Assembly: GCF_000632985.1 (NCBI RefSeq)
Contig: NZ_CP007481.1
Location: 186,001 to 250,000 of the forward strand
Length of the DNA: 64,000 bases
Source of the DNA: Neorickettsia helminthoeca str. Oregon
GTDB lineage: Bacteria > Pseudomonadota > Alphaproteobacteria > Rickettsiales > Anaplasmataceae
Reading direction: 5' to 3'
The position numbers and the translations under genes were made by a program. A model generated the notes under the pieces. It ran no database searches. It worked only from the letters and a program-made list of their open reading frames with translations, and was not told the DNA's origin. Positions 9,160-17,733 of this stretch are shown one piece after another; the first letter of the stretch is position 1; each line of letters starts with the position of its first letter.

Positions 9160-9461
9160 ATGAAGATACTGTACTGTGAATAAACGCAAAGTGTTATGGT
9201 AACTCCTAACTAGTAGATAAACAATAACAATTATATTGAGATTATTAACAATAGTATAATGATAAATCCCATTTCTACATTCATTGGAGAATTCGGCAAC
9301 TTGAGTGGGTGATGAGGTGAAAATAATTGTGAGATTTGCGCATTCTACAACCTTTTGGAAGGTATAAGTGTACTACATGGCAACATTATTTTGTCAGGAT
9401 GACAGGCCAGGCGCCGGTTTGATTGTGGTGAATTCGAAGCTGTTGATTTAATATGAAGAAG
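9160..9461 (-). promoter_or_regulatory. 302-base spacer between secA and the XRE regulator
   Basis: No ORF is supported here. On the minus strand a TATAAT (9230-9235) lies about 70 bases before the regulator's ATG and is a plausible -10, although no good -35 precedes it. Around it are repeated AT-rich motifs (AACAATAACAAT and TATTAACAATAG on the plus strand) that could be regulator binding sites, for example for autoregulation. Confidence 0.35.
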
Positions 9462-11885
9462 CTAAGTAGTGTCCCTGTGAAGCTGCTCCACTAGTTTGAC
9501 CCTTATAAAGGACGCGAGTACATTCTCATGCCACCGTTTTGAAAGCTTTTGAAAAGCATGAAAAGCATCATGTTTGAATTCAATTAGTGGATTCTTTTGT
9601 GCAACAGCCCTCAGATTGGTACTTAGTCTCAGATTTTCAAGAAACTGTAAATGTTCTTTCCAGAGCTGGTCCAGTATCCCAATCATTATTCTTTTTTTCA
9701 CCAGTAACAGTAATTTGGGATCTGTATACTCTTTTTCCTTTTTTGAGATAATTTCTTCAGTTTTTCTTTCTATGAGTTCAACAATGTCCTCAGTCTTAGC
9801 TAGTGCCTCGAAATCTTCATCATAGACTGAGTGCATTGCTTTGGTTAGACTTGGAATATCATAGAAATTTTTTGATCGAGCGTTCTCAAGCAATTGGGAA
9901 TTCACATCTCTTGCTATTGGGAGCAGATCTATGCTTTCGCTATCTATGATACTGTTACGTTGCTCAAAGATGACTTTTCTTTGTTCATTGATTACATCGT
10001 CAAACTTAAGCAGGTTCTTCCTAATTTCGTAATTTCGGTTCTCAACTTTTTTCTGAGCTTTCTCAAGAGAGCGTGTGATATATGAATGTTTTATAGCACC
10101 ATTATTGGATAACTGTTTTTTCAATATATTGCGGATTCCGGGTGTTCCGAATATCCTCAACAGATCGTCCTCCAATGACAAAAAGAACTTGGATTCACCC
10201 GGATCTCCTTGTCTGCCCGACCTGCCTCTGAGTTGGTTATCGATTCGGCGACTTTCGTGTCTTTCTGTTCCGATGACATATAACCCCCCCGCATTTTGGA
10301 CTATTTCTTTATTTTTCGCATATTCCTCTTTCATGCTATCGTCGTTGGCAGAGGTCTGAAAATCGATGTTGCCTCCTAACTGTATATCTGTACCTCTTCC
10401 AGCCATGTTTGTAGCGATCGTTATTGCGCCTGGTTTTCCTGCTTGCGCGATAATCTCGGCTTCAAAGGCGTGCTGTTTTGCGTTCAGGACGGAATGTTTG
10501 AGCTTCGCTTTTCTGAGTGCTGACGAGATTGTCTCGGATTGCTCTATACTAGTCGTGCCGATGAGGACCGGTTGTAGTTTATTTTGGCACTCTTTCACCG
10601 ATTCCAGGATGGCTTGATACTTTTCTTCCTTTGTTGCATAGATTTCATCATCATGATCCATTCTGCGAATAGGTAGATGTGTAGGAATCTGTACGACTTC
10701 TAATCCATATATATTCGACAATTCTTCTTTTTCCGTGGCTGCAGTCCCAGTCATTCCTGAGAGCTTATTGTACAACCTAAAATAATTCTGGAACGTGATA
10801 GAAGCCAGAGTTTGATTTTCATTCTGAACCTTCAAGTTTTCCTTTGCTTCTAGTGCCTGATGTAAACCTTCAGAATAACGTCTTCCTTCCATCATGCGGC
10901 CAGTGAACTCATCTATAATGACTATTTGTCCATCCTTCACTATGTAGTCTTTGTCTTTATGAAATAATTTATTTGCCTTCAGTGACTGATTTAGGCAATG
11001 CACCAATGGAAGGTTTTTTGCTTCATATAGTGAGGAGCTGGCTTCAATGAGTTTTTCCTCGAGTAGCAACTTTTCAGCTACTTCCTGTCCTTCTTCTGTA
11101 AGGAAAACACTTTTATACTTTTCATCTACCGTGTATAAGTTGCTGTCAAGCTTCTTAGCGATTTTGTTCGCACGCGAATATAAATAGGTACTACTACTAG
11201 CTGCTCCGGAAATTATTAGTGGTGTACGTGCTTCATCGATGAGGATCGAGTCAACCTCATCTATGATTGCATAGTTGAGCCCCCTTTGAACCATCTCCTT
11301 CTTTGTAAACTTCATATTGTCTCGGAGGTAGTCAAATCCGAGCTCATTGTTTGTGGCGTACGTTATATCTGCTTTATAGGCATTGATTCGTTCGCTGTCC
11401 TGCATATCCGAAGTAATGCAGGAGACAGTCAAACCGAGATACCTATAGATCTGTTTCATCCATTCCGCATCCCTACGTGCTAGGTAGTCGTTCACGGTGA
11501 CTATGTGGACACCCTCACCCAAAAGCGCATTCAGATATGCTGCTAGGGTAGCCACCAACGTTTTTCCCTCACCAGTGTGCATTTCACTGATCATGCCCTG
11601 GTGTAGAACAATTCCACCCATAAGTTGAACGTCAAAATGCCTCATACCTAGCGTCCTAATGGACGCTTCTCTTACACAAGCAAAGGCTTCCGGAAGAAGA
11701 TCTGCTAGTTTGCTGTCTTGATTCAGTATGCGATCCCTAAATTCATTCGTTTTGCCGCGCAGCGCATCGCTGGAAAGACGCTGAATCTCACCCTCAAGAG
11801 AGTTGATGCAGCGCACGCTACTTTTCAGTTGATCCATAATCTTTCGATTCCGAGAATCGAAAATCCTATGTATTAGACCTAACAT
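9462..11885 (-). CDS. secA: Preprotein translocase ATPase SecA
   Basis: The motor that drives unfolded preproteins through SecYEG; secY is at 47997-49304. The Walker A motif MHTGEGKTLVATL, the DEAD-type box DEVDSILIDEARTPLI, TNMAGRGTDIQLGG and the motif VI region RGRSGRQGDPGESKFFLSLED are all present, followed by the helical scaffold and wing domains. At 807 residues it is shorter than E. coli SecA (901). It ends at VEQLHRDTT with no C-terminal linker and no Cys-rich zinc motif for SecB or lipid contact. The start is the ATG at 11885. Confidence 0.97.
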   Translation of the reverse strand: MLGLIHRIFDSRNRKIMDQLKSSVRCINSLEGEIQRLSSDALRGKTNEFRDRILNQDSKLADLLPEAFACVREASIRTLGMRHFDVQLMGGIVLHQGMISEMHTGEGKTLVATLAAYLNALLGEGVHIVTVNDYLARRDAEWMKQIYRYLGLTVSCITSDMQDSERINAYKADITYATNNELGFDYLRDNMKFTKKEMVQRGLNYAIIDEVDSILIDEARTPLIISGAASSSTYLYSRANKIAKKLDSNLYTVDEKYKSVFLTEEGQEVAEKLLLEEKLIEASSSLYEAKNLPLVHCLNQSLKANKLFHKDKDYIVKDGQIVIIDEFTGRMMEGRRYSEGLHQALEAKENLKVQNENQTLASITFQNYFRLYNKLSGMTGTAATEKEELSNIYGLEVVQIPTHLPIRRMDHDDEIYATKEEKYQAILESVKECQNKLQPVLIGTTSIEQSETISSALRKAKLKHSVLNAKQHAFEAEIIAQAGKPGAITIATNMAGRGTDIQLGGNIDFQTSANDDSMKEEYAKNKEIVQNAGGLYVIGTERHESRRIDNQLRGRSGRQGDPGESKFFLSLEDDLLRIFGTPGIRNILKKQLSNNGAIKHSYITRSLEKAQKKVENRNYEIRKNLLKFDDVINEQRKVIFEQRNSIIDSESIDLLPIARDVNSQLLENARSKNFYDIPSLTKAMHSVYDEDFEALAKTEDIVELIERKTEEIISKKEKEYTDPKLLLLVKKRIMIGILDQLWKEHLQFLENLRLSTNLRAVAQKNPLIEFKHDAFHAFQKLSKRWHENVLASFIRVKLVEQLHRDTT

Positions 11886-11937
11886 TTCACCTTTTGAGTG
11901 GTACTACACAGAGGACACTATTGTATGATCTTGTTCA

Positions 11938-11966
11938 AAGATTATCAAATATCCATAGATAATCTT
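11938..11966. repeat. Perfect inverted repeat upstream of secA
   Basis: AAGATTATC (11938-11946) and GATAATCTT (11958-11966) form a 9-bp stem with an 11-base loop, about 50 bases before the secA ATG. It could be an operator or a hairpin in the secA leader. There is no U-tract suited to a terminator in the secA direction. Confidence 0.5.
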
Positions 11967-12227
11967 CTTTTCTGTTACTCTTAGTTATGAAAGTTAAATT
12001 CTTACATTTGTGATCAGTGTTTTCCCCAGCTAAAACTAGGCTAGGCAGAGAAAGTCTGCGCGAATATTGGGACCCAATGAAAATATAAATCTATGGAAAC
12101 TGATATTAAGGAATGCTATAATCAGGATGGTTGTGTAACAATGATATTGGTTTTTGGTTTATATTCTCGGAATATGATAAAGGAGCCCTTACTGCGGTTC
12201 GTTGCTTCTCGAAATCATAAGTGCCGG

Positions 12228-12253
12228 TTAGCATCTGGTTAACGAAAAGTTTA
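12228..12253 (+). promoter_or_regulatory. CtrA-like binding site with three half-sites
   Basis: TTAG (12228-12231), TTAA (12239-12242) and TTTA (12250-12253) are spaced exactly 11 bases apart. That is the repeat of the known CtrA site TTAA-N7-TTAA, with one half-site exact and two each one base off. It lies about 240 bases before ctrA itself, which fits autoregulation as known in other alphaproteobacteria. Confidence 0.5.
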
Positions 12254-12490
12254 CACACTATGATATAAGGTTGTCTACAGTCTTGGTTGTCATGTGTGAT
12301 AGGTTTTGTGACGTGCTTCCGAGGTTTTTGCGGGTGGGCTATTGATTTATACGAGTCGGACTAATAATAATCGTCTTATTGCTAGATTTGTTGTTTGTCC
12401 GCGATTTTGTCTGAGCTATTGCTTTCTGCTTTGTGAGTGTTTTCTCGTGTTTTTAGCTAAGTTAATTTTTCGGTGTAGGGTGGAGGTTAA

Positions 12491-13285
12491 ATGCGTATAC
12501 TAGTCGTTGATGATGAACAGAAAGTGACAGATTGTGTCAAAAGTATTATTACCTCGGTGGGGTATGTGTGTGATACGGCGTCGTGTTGCCGCGATGCTTC
12601 TGCACTGATTAACTCAAGCAAAGGTGACTATCAGTACGATTTGATAATCTTGGATAGGGTCCTGCCAGATGGTGATGGTCTGGACATGATTCTGAATCTG
12701 CGTTGTAAGAATATAAAGACCCCAGTGATCTTTTTCTCTGCACTCTCTTCGTACGAGAATAAGATTAAGGCCTTCGATTTCGGTGCGGATGACTTCATTG
12801 CAAAAAGTGAGCTGCATAAAGGTGAGTTCCTTGCGAGAATAAGAGCTGTTCTTAGACGTTGTTTTAGTCATCACTTTTCCAAGTTCAAGATAGGGAACAT
12901 GTTGGTCGATTTTCACATGCAGGTGTGTAAGATGCGTGGTAAAGTCGTCCAGCTGACGAACAAGGAGTATTCGATGCTGGAACTTATGTGTCTGCATGGA
13001 AGAGGCGCGATTATATCCAAAGATAAGTTTATAAGTCATCTGTACTCTAATAACGAACCTACCGAGCAAAAGATCATCGATGTATTTGCGTGTAAATTAC
13101 GTAGTAAGCTCGCCGCTCACAACGACGGTGTTAGCTATATAGAGACAGTCTGGGGTAGGGGTTATACCTTGAATGAGAACGTTCCGCCTCTCAGGAGCTC
13201 TTCCGCGAAGATATCCAGCGGACGCGCAGAGAGTCGCAATCATGAAGATGAGTCAACTCATGCTCTTCAGGACAGCCACAGCTAG
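12491..13285 (+). CDS. ctrA: Cell-cycle response regulator CtrA
   Basis: An OmpR-type response regulator that in alphaproteobacteria controls cell-cycle and developmental genes, phosphorylated through CckA. The receiver domain (1-120) has acidic residues D7-D8, phospho-acceptor D55 in ILDRVLPDGDG and a lysine in FIAKSELH. The winged-helix domain (about 130-228) carries the CtrA signature LTNKEYSMLELMCLHG, then KIIDVFACKLRSKL and IETVWGRGYTL, nearly identical to Caulobacter CtrA. A hydrophilic tail of about 33 residues after the wing is extra. A strong GGAGG precedes the ATG. It is convergent with purE. Confidence 0.93.
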   Translation: MRILVVDDEQKVTDCVKSIITSVGYVCDTASCCRDASALINSSKGDYQYDLIILDRVLPDGDGLDMILNLRCKNIKTPVIFFSALSSYENKIKAFDFGADDFIAKSELHKGEFLARIRAVLRRCFSHHFSKFKIGNMLVDFHMQVCKMRGKVVQLTNKEYSMLELMCLHGRGAIISKDKFISHLYSNNEPTEQKIIDVFACKLRSKLAAHNDGVSYIETVWGRGYTLNENVPPLRSSSAKISSGRAESRNHEDESTHALQDSHS

Positions 13286-13370
13286 TGTCTTGGAGTTCTT
13301 GTTGCTATCTTTTGATGACGTAATAGCTGGATTTTCCCTGGTTTTGGGATCTACTGTATATGTGCGGTCC

Positions 13371-13865
13371 TCACCTTTGTTCTGGGTTTGGGCTGATTGG
13401 TACTGCCTCTGATTGCTGTGTGGTTCGCTTGAGGACCCTCTTTTTTAATTCTTTGTTATTCATGCCTAGGATTCTACCTGCGAAAAGCGCAGCATTTTCC
13501 GCACCTGCTTTTCCTATTGAGAAAGTGGCTACTGGTGTTCCTGAAGGCATTTGACATATTGATAGCAAGCTGTCGATGCCATGTAGAACTCTTCCCTCGA
13601 TTGGTACTCCTAGAACTGGTACTGATGTCATCGAAGCTACCATTCCTGGTAGGTGTGCTGCACCTCCTGCACCTGCTATGATTATCTCAATACCACGATT
13701 CTCTGCATTTCTTGCAAATGTGTACAATCTTTCTGGTGTTCTGTGTGCGGATATCACCATTGTTTCAAATAGGATATCTAATTCCTTTAAGATTCTCTCT
13801 GCGTGGCACATCACCGTATAATCGGATGTGCTTCCCATGATCACAGATACCTTGTTGACACTCAT
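13371..13865 (-). CDS. purE: N5-carboxyaminoimidazole ribonucleotide mutase
   Basis: Moves the carboxyl group of N5-CAIR to give CAIR in de novo purine synthesis. The 164-residue class I PurE shows the substrate loop MGSTSDY, ISAHRTPERL and GAGGAAHLPGMVAS in order. GVPIEG and the SICQMPSGTPVATFSIG block follow. With purA and carB it indicates that the organism makes its own nucleotides. PurK, the usual partner, is not in this window. Confidence 0.95.
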   Translation of the reverse strand: MSVNKVSVIMGSTSDYTVMCHAERILKELDILFETMVISAHRTPERLYTFARNAENRGIEIIIAGAGGAAHLPGMVASMTSVPVLGVPIEGRVLHGIDSLLSICQMPSGTPVATFSIGKAGAENAALFAGRILGMNNKELKKRVLKRTTQQSEAVPISPNPEQR

Positions 13866-13966
13866 TTATAGTCACTACTTCAAACATTAGATTCTAATTG
13901 ATACAACTAAGACCATTCAATATCTTTCCGTATAATGCATAGGTGCGTTCTTTAAGTACAGCCTTT

Positions 13967-14971
13967 CTACAGAGATTCGAATTTCAATCGCGGTTGCGGT
14001 TCTGGAGATAGTTCTTTACATCCAAAATTCATTCTTTCTATTGCTGCCCATGCGATCATTGCTGCATTGTCAGTGCATAACTGCACAGGGGGGAAGTAAA
14101 GTGATAAGCCCCTCTCGTTCGCGAATTCCTGGATGCTTTCCCTTATATAGAGGTTTGATCCTACTCCTCCTGTGAGAACTATTCTGCGGTGTCCGGAGAT
14201 TTTGACTGCTTGTTCTAATTTACTCGTTATTATTTTCACTACGCATGCCTGGAATGATGCACAGATATCTGCTTTATCCTCGGAAGTCACTATAGGTAGT
14301 GAATCAATGATTTTCTTCAGGGCTGTCTTTATACCTGATAAAGAGAAATTACAATTAGATTGATTTATCATTGCACCCGGTAGATGGAATCGAGAAGGAT
14401 TTCCATTTAAAGCGAATTTCTCAATAGTCTTGCCACCAGGATACGGGAAACCCAGCATGGTTGCCAGTTTATCAAAAGTTTCACCGAATGCGTCGTCCAA
14501 AGTTTCCCCTAGAACGTTGTACTTCCCAATACGTTCTGTGCATACAAGCTGTGAATGACCTCCGGATATCAAAAGCGCGATAAAAGGAAAATCAATTTCA
14601 TAAAACAATCTGGATGCAAGTATGTGTCCTTCTAGGTGATTAATGGCTAATATTCGTTTTCCCAATGAGAAAGCAAGCCCTTGAGCCATCATTGTTCCGA
14701 CTATTAGTGAACCTATTAATCCTGGACCTTTAGTATAGGCTATAGCGTCTAAGCTTTTCAGATCATGCGCAAGGGACGCTTTTTCCAACAGCAATGGAAG
14801 GATTTTCAGATGCTCCCTGGAGGCAAATTCAGGATAGACGCCGTTATAGATCCTGTGGTCTTGCGTGAAGATTTCATGGAACAATACGTGTTTATTGCTG
14901 GAGACAACAGCAACTGATGTTTCATCGCAGCTTGTCTCTACACCCAAGACCAATATCGGCTTAGAACCCAT
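13967..14971 (-). CDS. tsaD: tRNA threonylcarbamoyladenosine transferase TsaD
   Basis: Transfers threonylcarbamoyl from TC-AMP to A37 of tRNAs that read ANN codons, together with TsaB and TsaE. The 334-residue ASKHA-fold protein starts with GVETSCDETSVAVV. It has the metal-binding HLEGH, the SGGHSQLV loop, DDAFGETFDKLA and the C-terminal VLTGGVGSN and CTDNAAMIAW segments. The gene lies 17 bases downstream of the TAXI receptor gene on the same strand. Confidence 0.96.
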   Translation of the reverse strand: MGSKPILVLGVETSCDETSVAVVSSNKHVLFHEIFTQDHRIYNGVYPEFASREHLKILPLLLEKASLAHDLKSLDAIAYTKGPGLIGSLIVGTMMAQGLAFSLGKRILAINHLEGHILASRLFYEIDFPFIALLISGGHSQLVCTERIGKYNVLGETLDDAFGETFDKLATMLGFPYPGGKTIEKFALNGNPSRFHLPGAMINQSNCNFSLSGIKTALKKIIDSLPIVTSEDKADICASFQACVVKIITSKLEQAVKISGHRRIVLTGGVGSNLYIRESIQEFANERGLSLYFPPVQLCTDNAAMIAWAAIERMNFGCKELSPEPQPRLKFESL

Positions 14972-14988
14972 TCGAGACTGGAAGAAAA

Positions 14989-16008
14989 TTAGGAATCACG
15001 TAACAGGCCAATGTGTTTATAGTATTTCTGTGCCCCTGGATGTATAGGTGCATCAACATTTTCCGGCACCAGATCGACCTTTATCAGATTCGCGAAAGCA
15101 GGATGTATAGATTGTAGGGTTGAGAAATTCTGGAAGATACTACCTACCAATTTATAAGCTTTATCTTCAGGGAAGTCTTTCCTAACGTAGAACACTGACT
15201 TAACCGCAACAGTCTTGATACTTTCCTGGGGAGTCACACCTGGATAAAGGTCAATCGGAATGTGGTATGAGTAGTAATACGGGTAATCTGAGACTAATTT
15301 TTGCTGTGTTTCTTCATCAAGGGAAAGGAACTGTACACCACAAGTTGCTAGTGCTTCTTGGAATAGACCACTAGGATGCCCTATCACTGTTGTCATTACA
15401 TCAATTTTTCCATCGCATAGTGCCTGAACTTGCTCGGATGAATTTAGTTCAGTAGCAACCTTGAAATCACGAGTTGTCCATCCTTTAGCTCTCATGATGT
15501 TTTCTATAGTACCTCTCACACCTGTTCCTGGTGCACCTATGTTTACAATCTTACCTTTGATCTCATCGAAAGACTTGATATTCGAATTTGTTCTGACTAG
15601 TACAGTAAATGCTTCTTTGTGAGTCGCGAAAAGAGAGCGCAGAGACGTCATAGGTTTCATTGATGAGAATTGACCTACTCCATGGTATATGTCGTACGCC
15701 CAGTCTCCTTGCGAAGCAGCTATTTCTAAATCACCATGTCTAAGTGCATTCAGATTATACATCGCACCCGGTGTGGACTGAACAGAGCAGAAAATGTCCA
15801 AGGTCTTATCCGCTACAGAATGCTTTTTCAGGAATCGACATACCGCATTCCCTGTTGCATAGTAAACCCCAGATATAGAACCGGTACCGATCCTGAGAAA
15901 ATATCTTTCTGTCGCATACACAGATGTCGTACTCAGAAAGAATAGTAGCAGCAGCGCTATTTGTCTGAAACTGGAATTCAACATCTCCACAGGACTTTCG
16001 TTTTTCAT
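14989..16008 (-). CDS. TRAP transporter solute receptor, TAXI family
   Basis: A periplasmic solute-binding protein of the TAXI branch of TRAP transporters, which take up small carboxylates or amino acids with a fused DctQM permease. No permease gene is adjacent. A signal peptide is visible (hydrophobic segment IALLLLFFLSTTSVYA, about residues 17-32), then the family motif RIGTGSISGVYYATGNAVCRFL and the ligand domain. Length is normal (339 residues). The start could also be the ATG at 15984. The ligand cannot be told from sequence. Confidence 0.9.
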   Translation of the reverse strand: MKNESPVEMLNSSFRQIALLLLFFLSTTSVYATERYFLRIGTGSISGVYYATGNAVCRFLKKHSVADKTLDIFCSVQSTPGAMYNLNALRHGDLEIAASQGDWAYDIYHGVGQFSSMKPMTSLRSLFATHKEAFTVLVRTNSNIKSFDEIKGKIVNIGAPGTGVRGTIENIMRAKGWTTRDFKVATELNSSEQVQALCDGKIDVMTTVIGHPSGLFQEALATCGVQFLSLDEETQQKLVSDYPYYYSYHIPIDLYPGVTPQESIKTVAVKSVFYVRKDFPEDKAYKLVGSIFQNFSTLQSIHPAFANLIKVDLVPENVDAPIHPGAQKYYKHIGLLRDS

Positions 16009-16042
16009 GATCCAGGGTTAATTATATTTTACAAGCATACCT

Positions 16043-16071
16043 AATACAAATCTCTTATGTGAGATTGTATT
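16043..16071. promoter_or_regulatory. Imperfect palindrome between the TAXI receptor and murD
   Basis: AATACAAATCTC (16043-16054) and GAGATTGTATT (16061-16071) pair along 11 bases with one bulged base and a 6-base loop. It lies 35-63 bases upstream of the TAXI receptor start, in the divergent promoter region. A regulator operator is a reasonable guess. Confidence 0.4.
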
Positions 16072-16272
16072 CACTTGAGAGAAGCATTTCTTTTAAGGAT
16101 TGGGCTTATGTATTTACGTACGGTTTATCATTTAAAATGAAAACACGCGTCAACGACCTTTCCTTAGATCCGGGTATTTTTGTATACAGCTCCGCAGGAG
16201 ATTCTAAGGAATGATATCTTTCCAATTGGTGTACGTGTAGATTATATTCTTTATCCTTTTATAACAGCTGGA

Positions 16273-17586
16273 ATGTGCGATGTTTTAATCGTAGGAATGG
16301 GTAGAACAGGGAAATCTCTTCTATCATTTTTCGCAGCTAGAGGCGCGAAAAAAATTTTGGTTTTCGATGACAAAGAGAAATCTGCAGATTTCGGCTACCC
16401 ACAGATTGTAGAACATGTTGATCATAAAAATCTGGATTGGAAGAAAGTAAGAAACGTTTTTGTTTCTCCAGGAATACCAATTAAATATCCCTTCTGTCAT
16501 GAAATCGTTTCATTTGCCATACAAAATGGCTGCAAGCTTACTAATGATGTTCAGTTTTTCCTGGATCTGTTAGAAGGGAAAATCGCGGTAGGTATCACAG
16601 GTACGAATGGGAAATCGACAACCACTGCGATGATTTCACACATCTTGGGAAATAATTTTATTTCTGTGGGAAATATAGGTAGGCCTGTGATGGAGCATAT
16701 CAACGATGGTGTTGGATACATTATTGAACTCTCATCTTATCAGCTGGAAATGTGTAGTGATCTACCTCTTTCCAGTGCTGTACTGCTTGATATTACACCT
16801 GATCACATGGATAGGTATGCAAGTCTTGATGATTACGTGAAGGCGAAGGTCCGGATTTTCGATAATCTGGAGACCACAGCTATCGTTGCGCTGAACTCCT
16901 GTGTAAATAAAAGAATTTTTTCTGAGCTCAGCAATCGACGTAAAATAGGAATGTCTGTAACTGAAATGCTTAATCAGGGTTTCTCAATGATTGGAAATAC
17001 GATCTATGAGAATTCACGCGAAATTCTTACAATTCCCCGTTCTGTAGTACAGTTTCAAGAGAATTTACTTGCTGCGTTTGTCTGTACGAGATTATATAAC
17101 ATTTCGGAAGAAGAATTTTTCAGGAAGATTATTTCTTTTAAATCCCTTCCACATAGAACTGAAAAATGCGGTTCATACAAAAATGTGACTTTTGTTAATG
17201 ACAGTAAGGCTACCAATATCGAGTCATTGCAAAAGGCGATTTCCCTATACAGTGGGAGCAACCTTTATCTCTTGGCTGGAGGCAGGGAGAAGCATAAGAA
17301 TGCGGTTGGAGATAGTGAATCCTTGAAAGGGGTAAAAAAAGCATATTTTTTCGGTGAAGCTGCTCAGAATTTTGCTATGGCGCAATCTGGGAGTCTTGAA
17401 TATAAGGTTTTCCGTAGATTCAAAGATGCATTTCTCGGTAGCGTGAGTGATGCACTTGCTTCCAGTGATGAGATAGTAATACTTCTTTCGCCTGGCTGCA
17501 GTTCTTTTGATGAGTTCAAGAATTTTGAAGAAAGAGGTGATTATTTTAAAGGCATGGTAAGGTCGCTTCTTGGACAGCCTCACTGA
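16273..17586 (+). CDS. murD: UDP-N-acetylmuramoylalanine--D-glutamate ligase
   Basis: Adds D-glutamate to UDP-MurNAc-L-Ala in the cytoplasmic phase of peptidoglycan synthesis. The 437-residue protein matches E. coli MurD (438). The N-terminal UDP-binding fold begins IVGMGRTGKSLLSFFAARG, the P-loop is GITGTNGKSTTTAMI, and the central LLDITPDHMDRY and C-terminal FVNDSKATN blocks are intact. The frame opens earlier at a TTG at 16180. The ATG at 16273 fits the family N-terminus much better and I use it. murE is at 22489-23919. Confidence 0.94.
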   Translation: MCDVLIVGMGRTGKSLLSFFAARGAKKILVFDDKEKSADFGYPQIVEHVDHKNLDWKKVRNVFVSPGIPIKYPFCHEIVSFAIQNGCKLTNDVQFFLDLLEGKIAVGITGTNGKSTTTAMISHILGNNFISVGNIGRPVMEHINDGVGYIIELSSYQLEMCSDLPLSSAVLLDITPDHMDRYASLDDYVKAKVRIFDNLETTAIVALNSCVNKRIFSELSNRRKIGMSVTEMLNQGFSMIGNTIYENSREILTIPRSVVQFQENLLAAFVCTRLYNISEEEFFRKIISFKSLPHRTEKCGSYKNVTFVNDSKATNIESLQKAISLYSGSNLYLLAGGREKHKNAVGDSESLKGVKKAYFFGEAAQNFAMAQSGSLEYKVFRRFKDAFLGSVSDALASSDEIVILLSPGCSSFDEFKNFEERGDYFKGMVRSLLGQPH

Positions 17587-17733
17587 ATATTTCTTTGACA
17601 AATACTCCATAATTCATATTAAATCCTGGGCGGTGTTTTATTCTGTACCTGGATGGTATACTTCATCTATCCGAAGTGGTGATTTATCCCGCTTATACCT
17701 ACTCATCTATTACTCACGACCATTGTATCTCAT

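Larger units (their letters stand above)
11886..12490. promoter_or_regulatory. 605-base divergent spacer between secA and ctrA
   Basis: I see no supported ORF or known RNA family here. It contains a perfect 9-bp inverted repeat near secA (11938-11966), a perfect 6-1-6 palindrome ATTGGG-A-CCCAAT (12066-12078), an extended -10 TGCTATAAT (12114-12122) on the plus strand and a CtrA-like site (12228-12253). The ribosome binding site GGAGG of ctrA lies at its right end. The plus-strand -10 lies about 370 bases before ctrA, so either ctrA has a long leader or a small RNA is made here. Confidence 0.5.

Noticed and set aside
11886-12490. The secA-ctrA spacer as the replication origin, because of CtrA-like sites and inverted repeats.
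   Set aside because: No DnaA-box cluster is visible, and origins in this family are reported near other genes. The spacer is better explained as divergent regulation.
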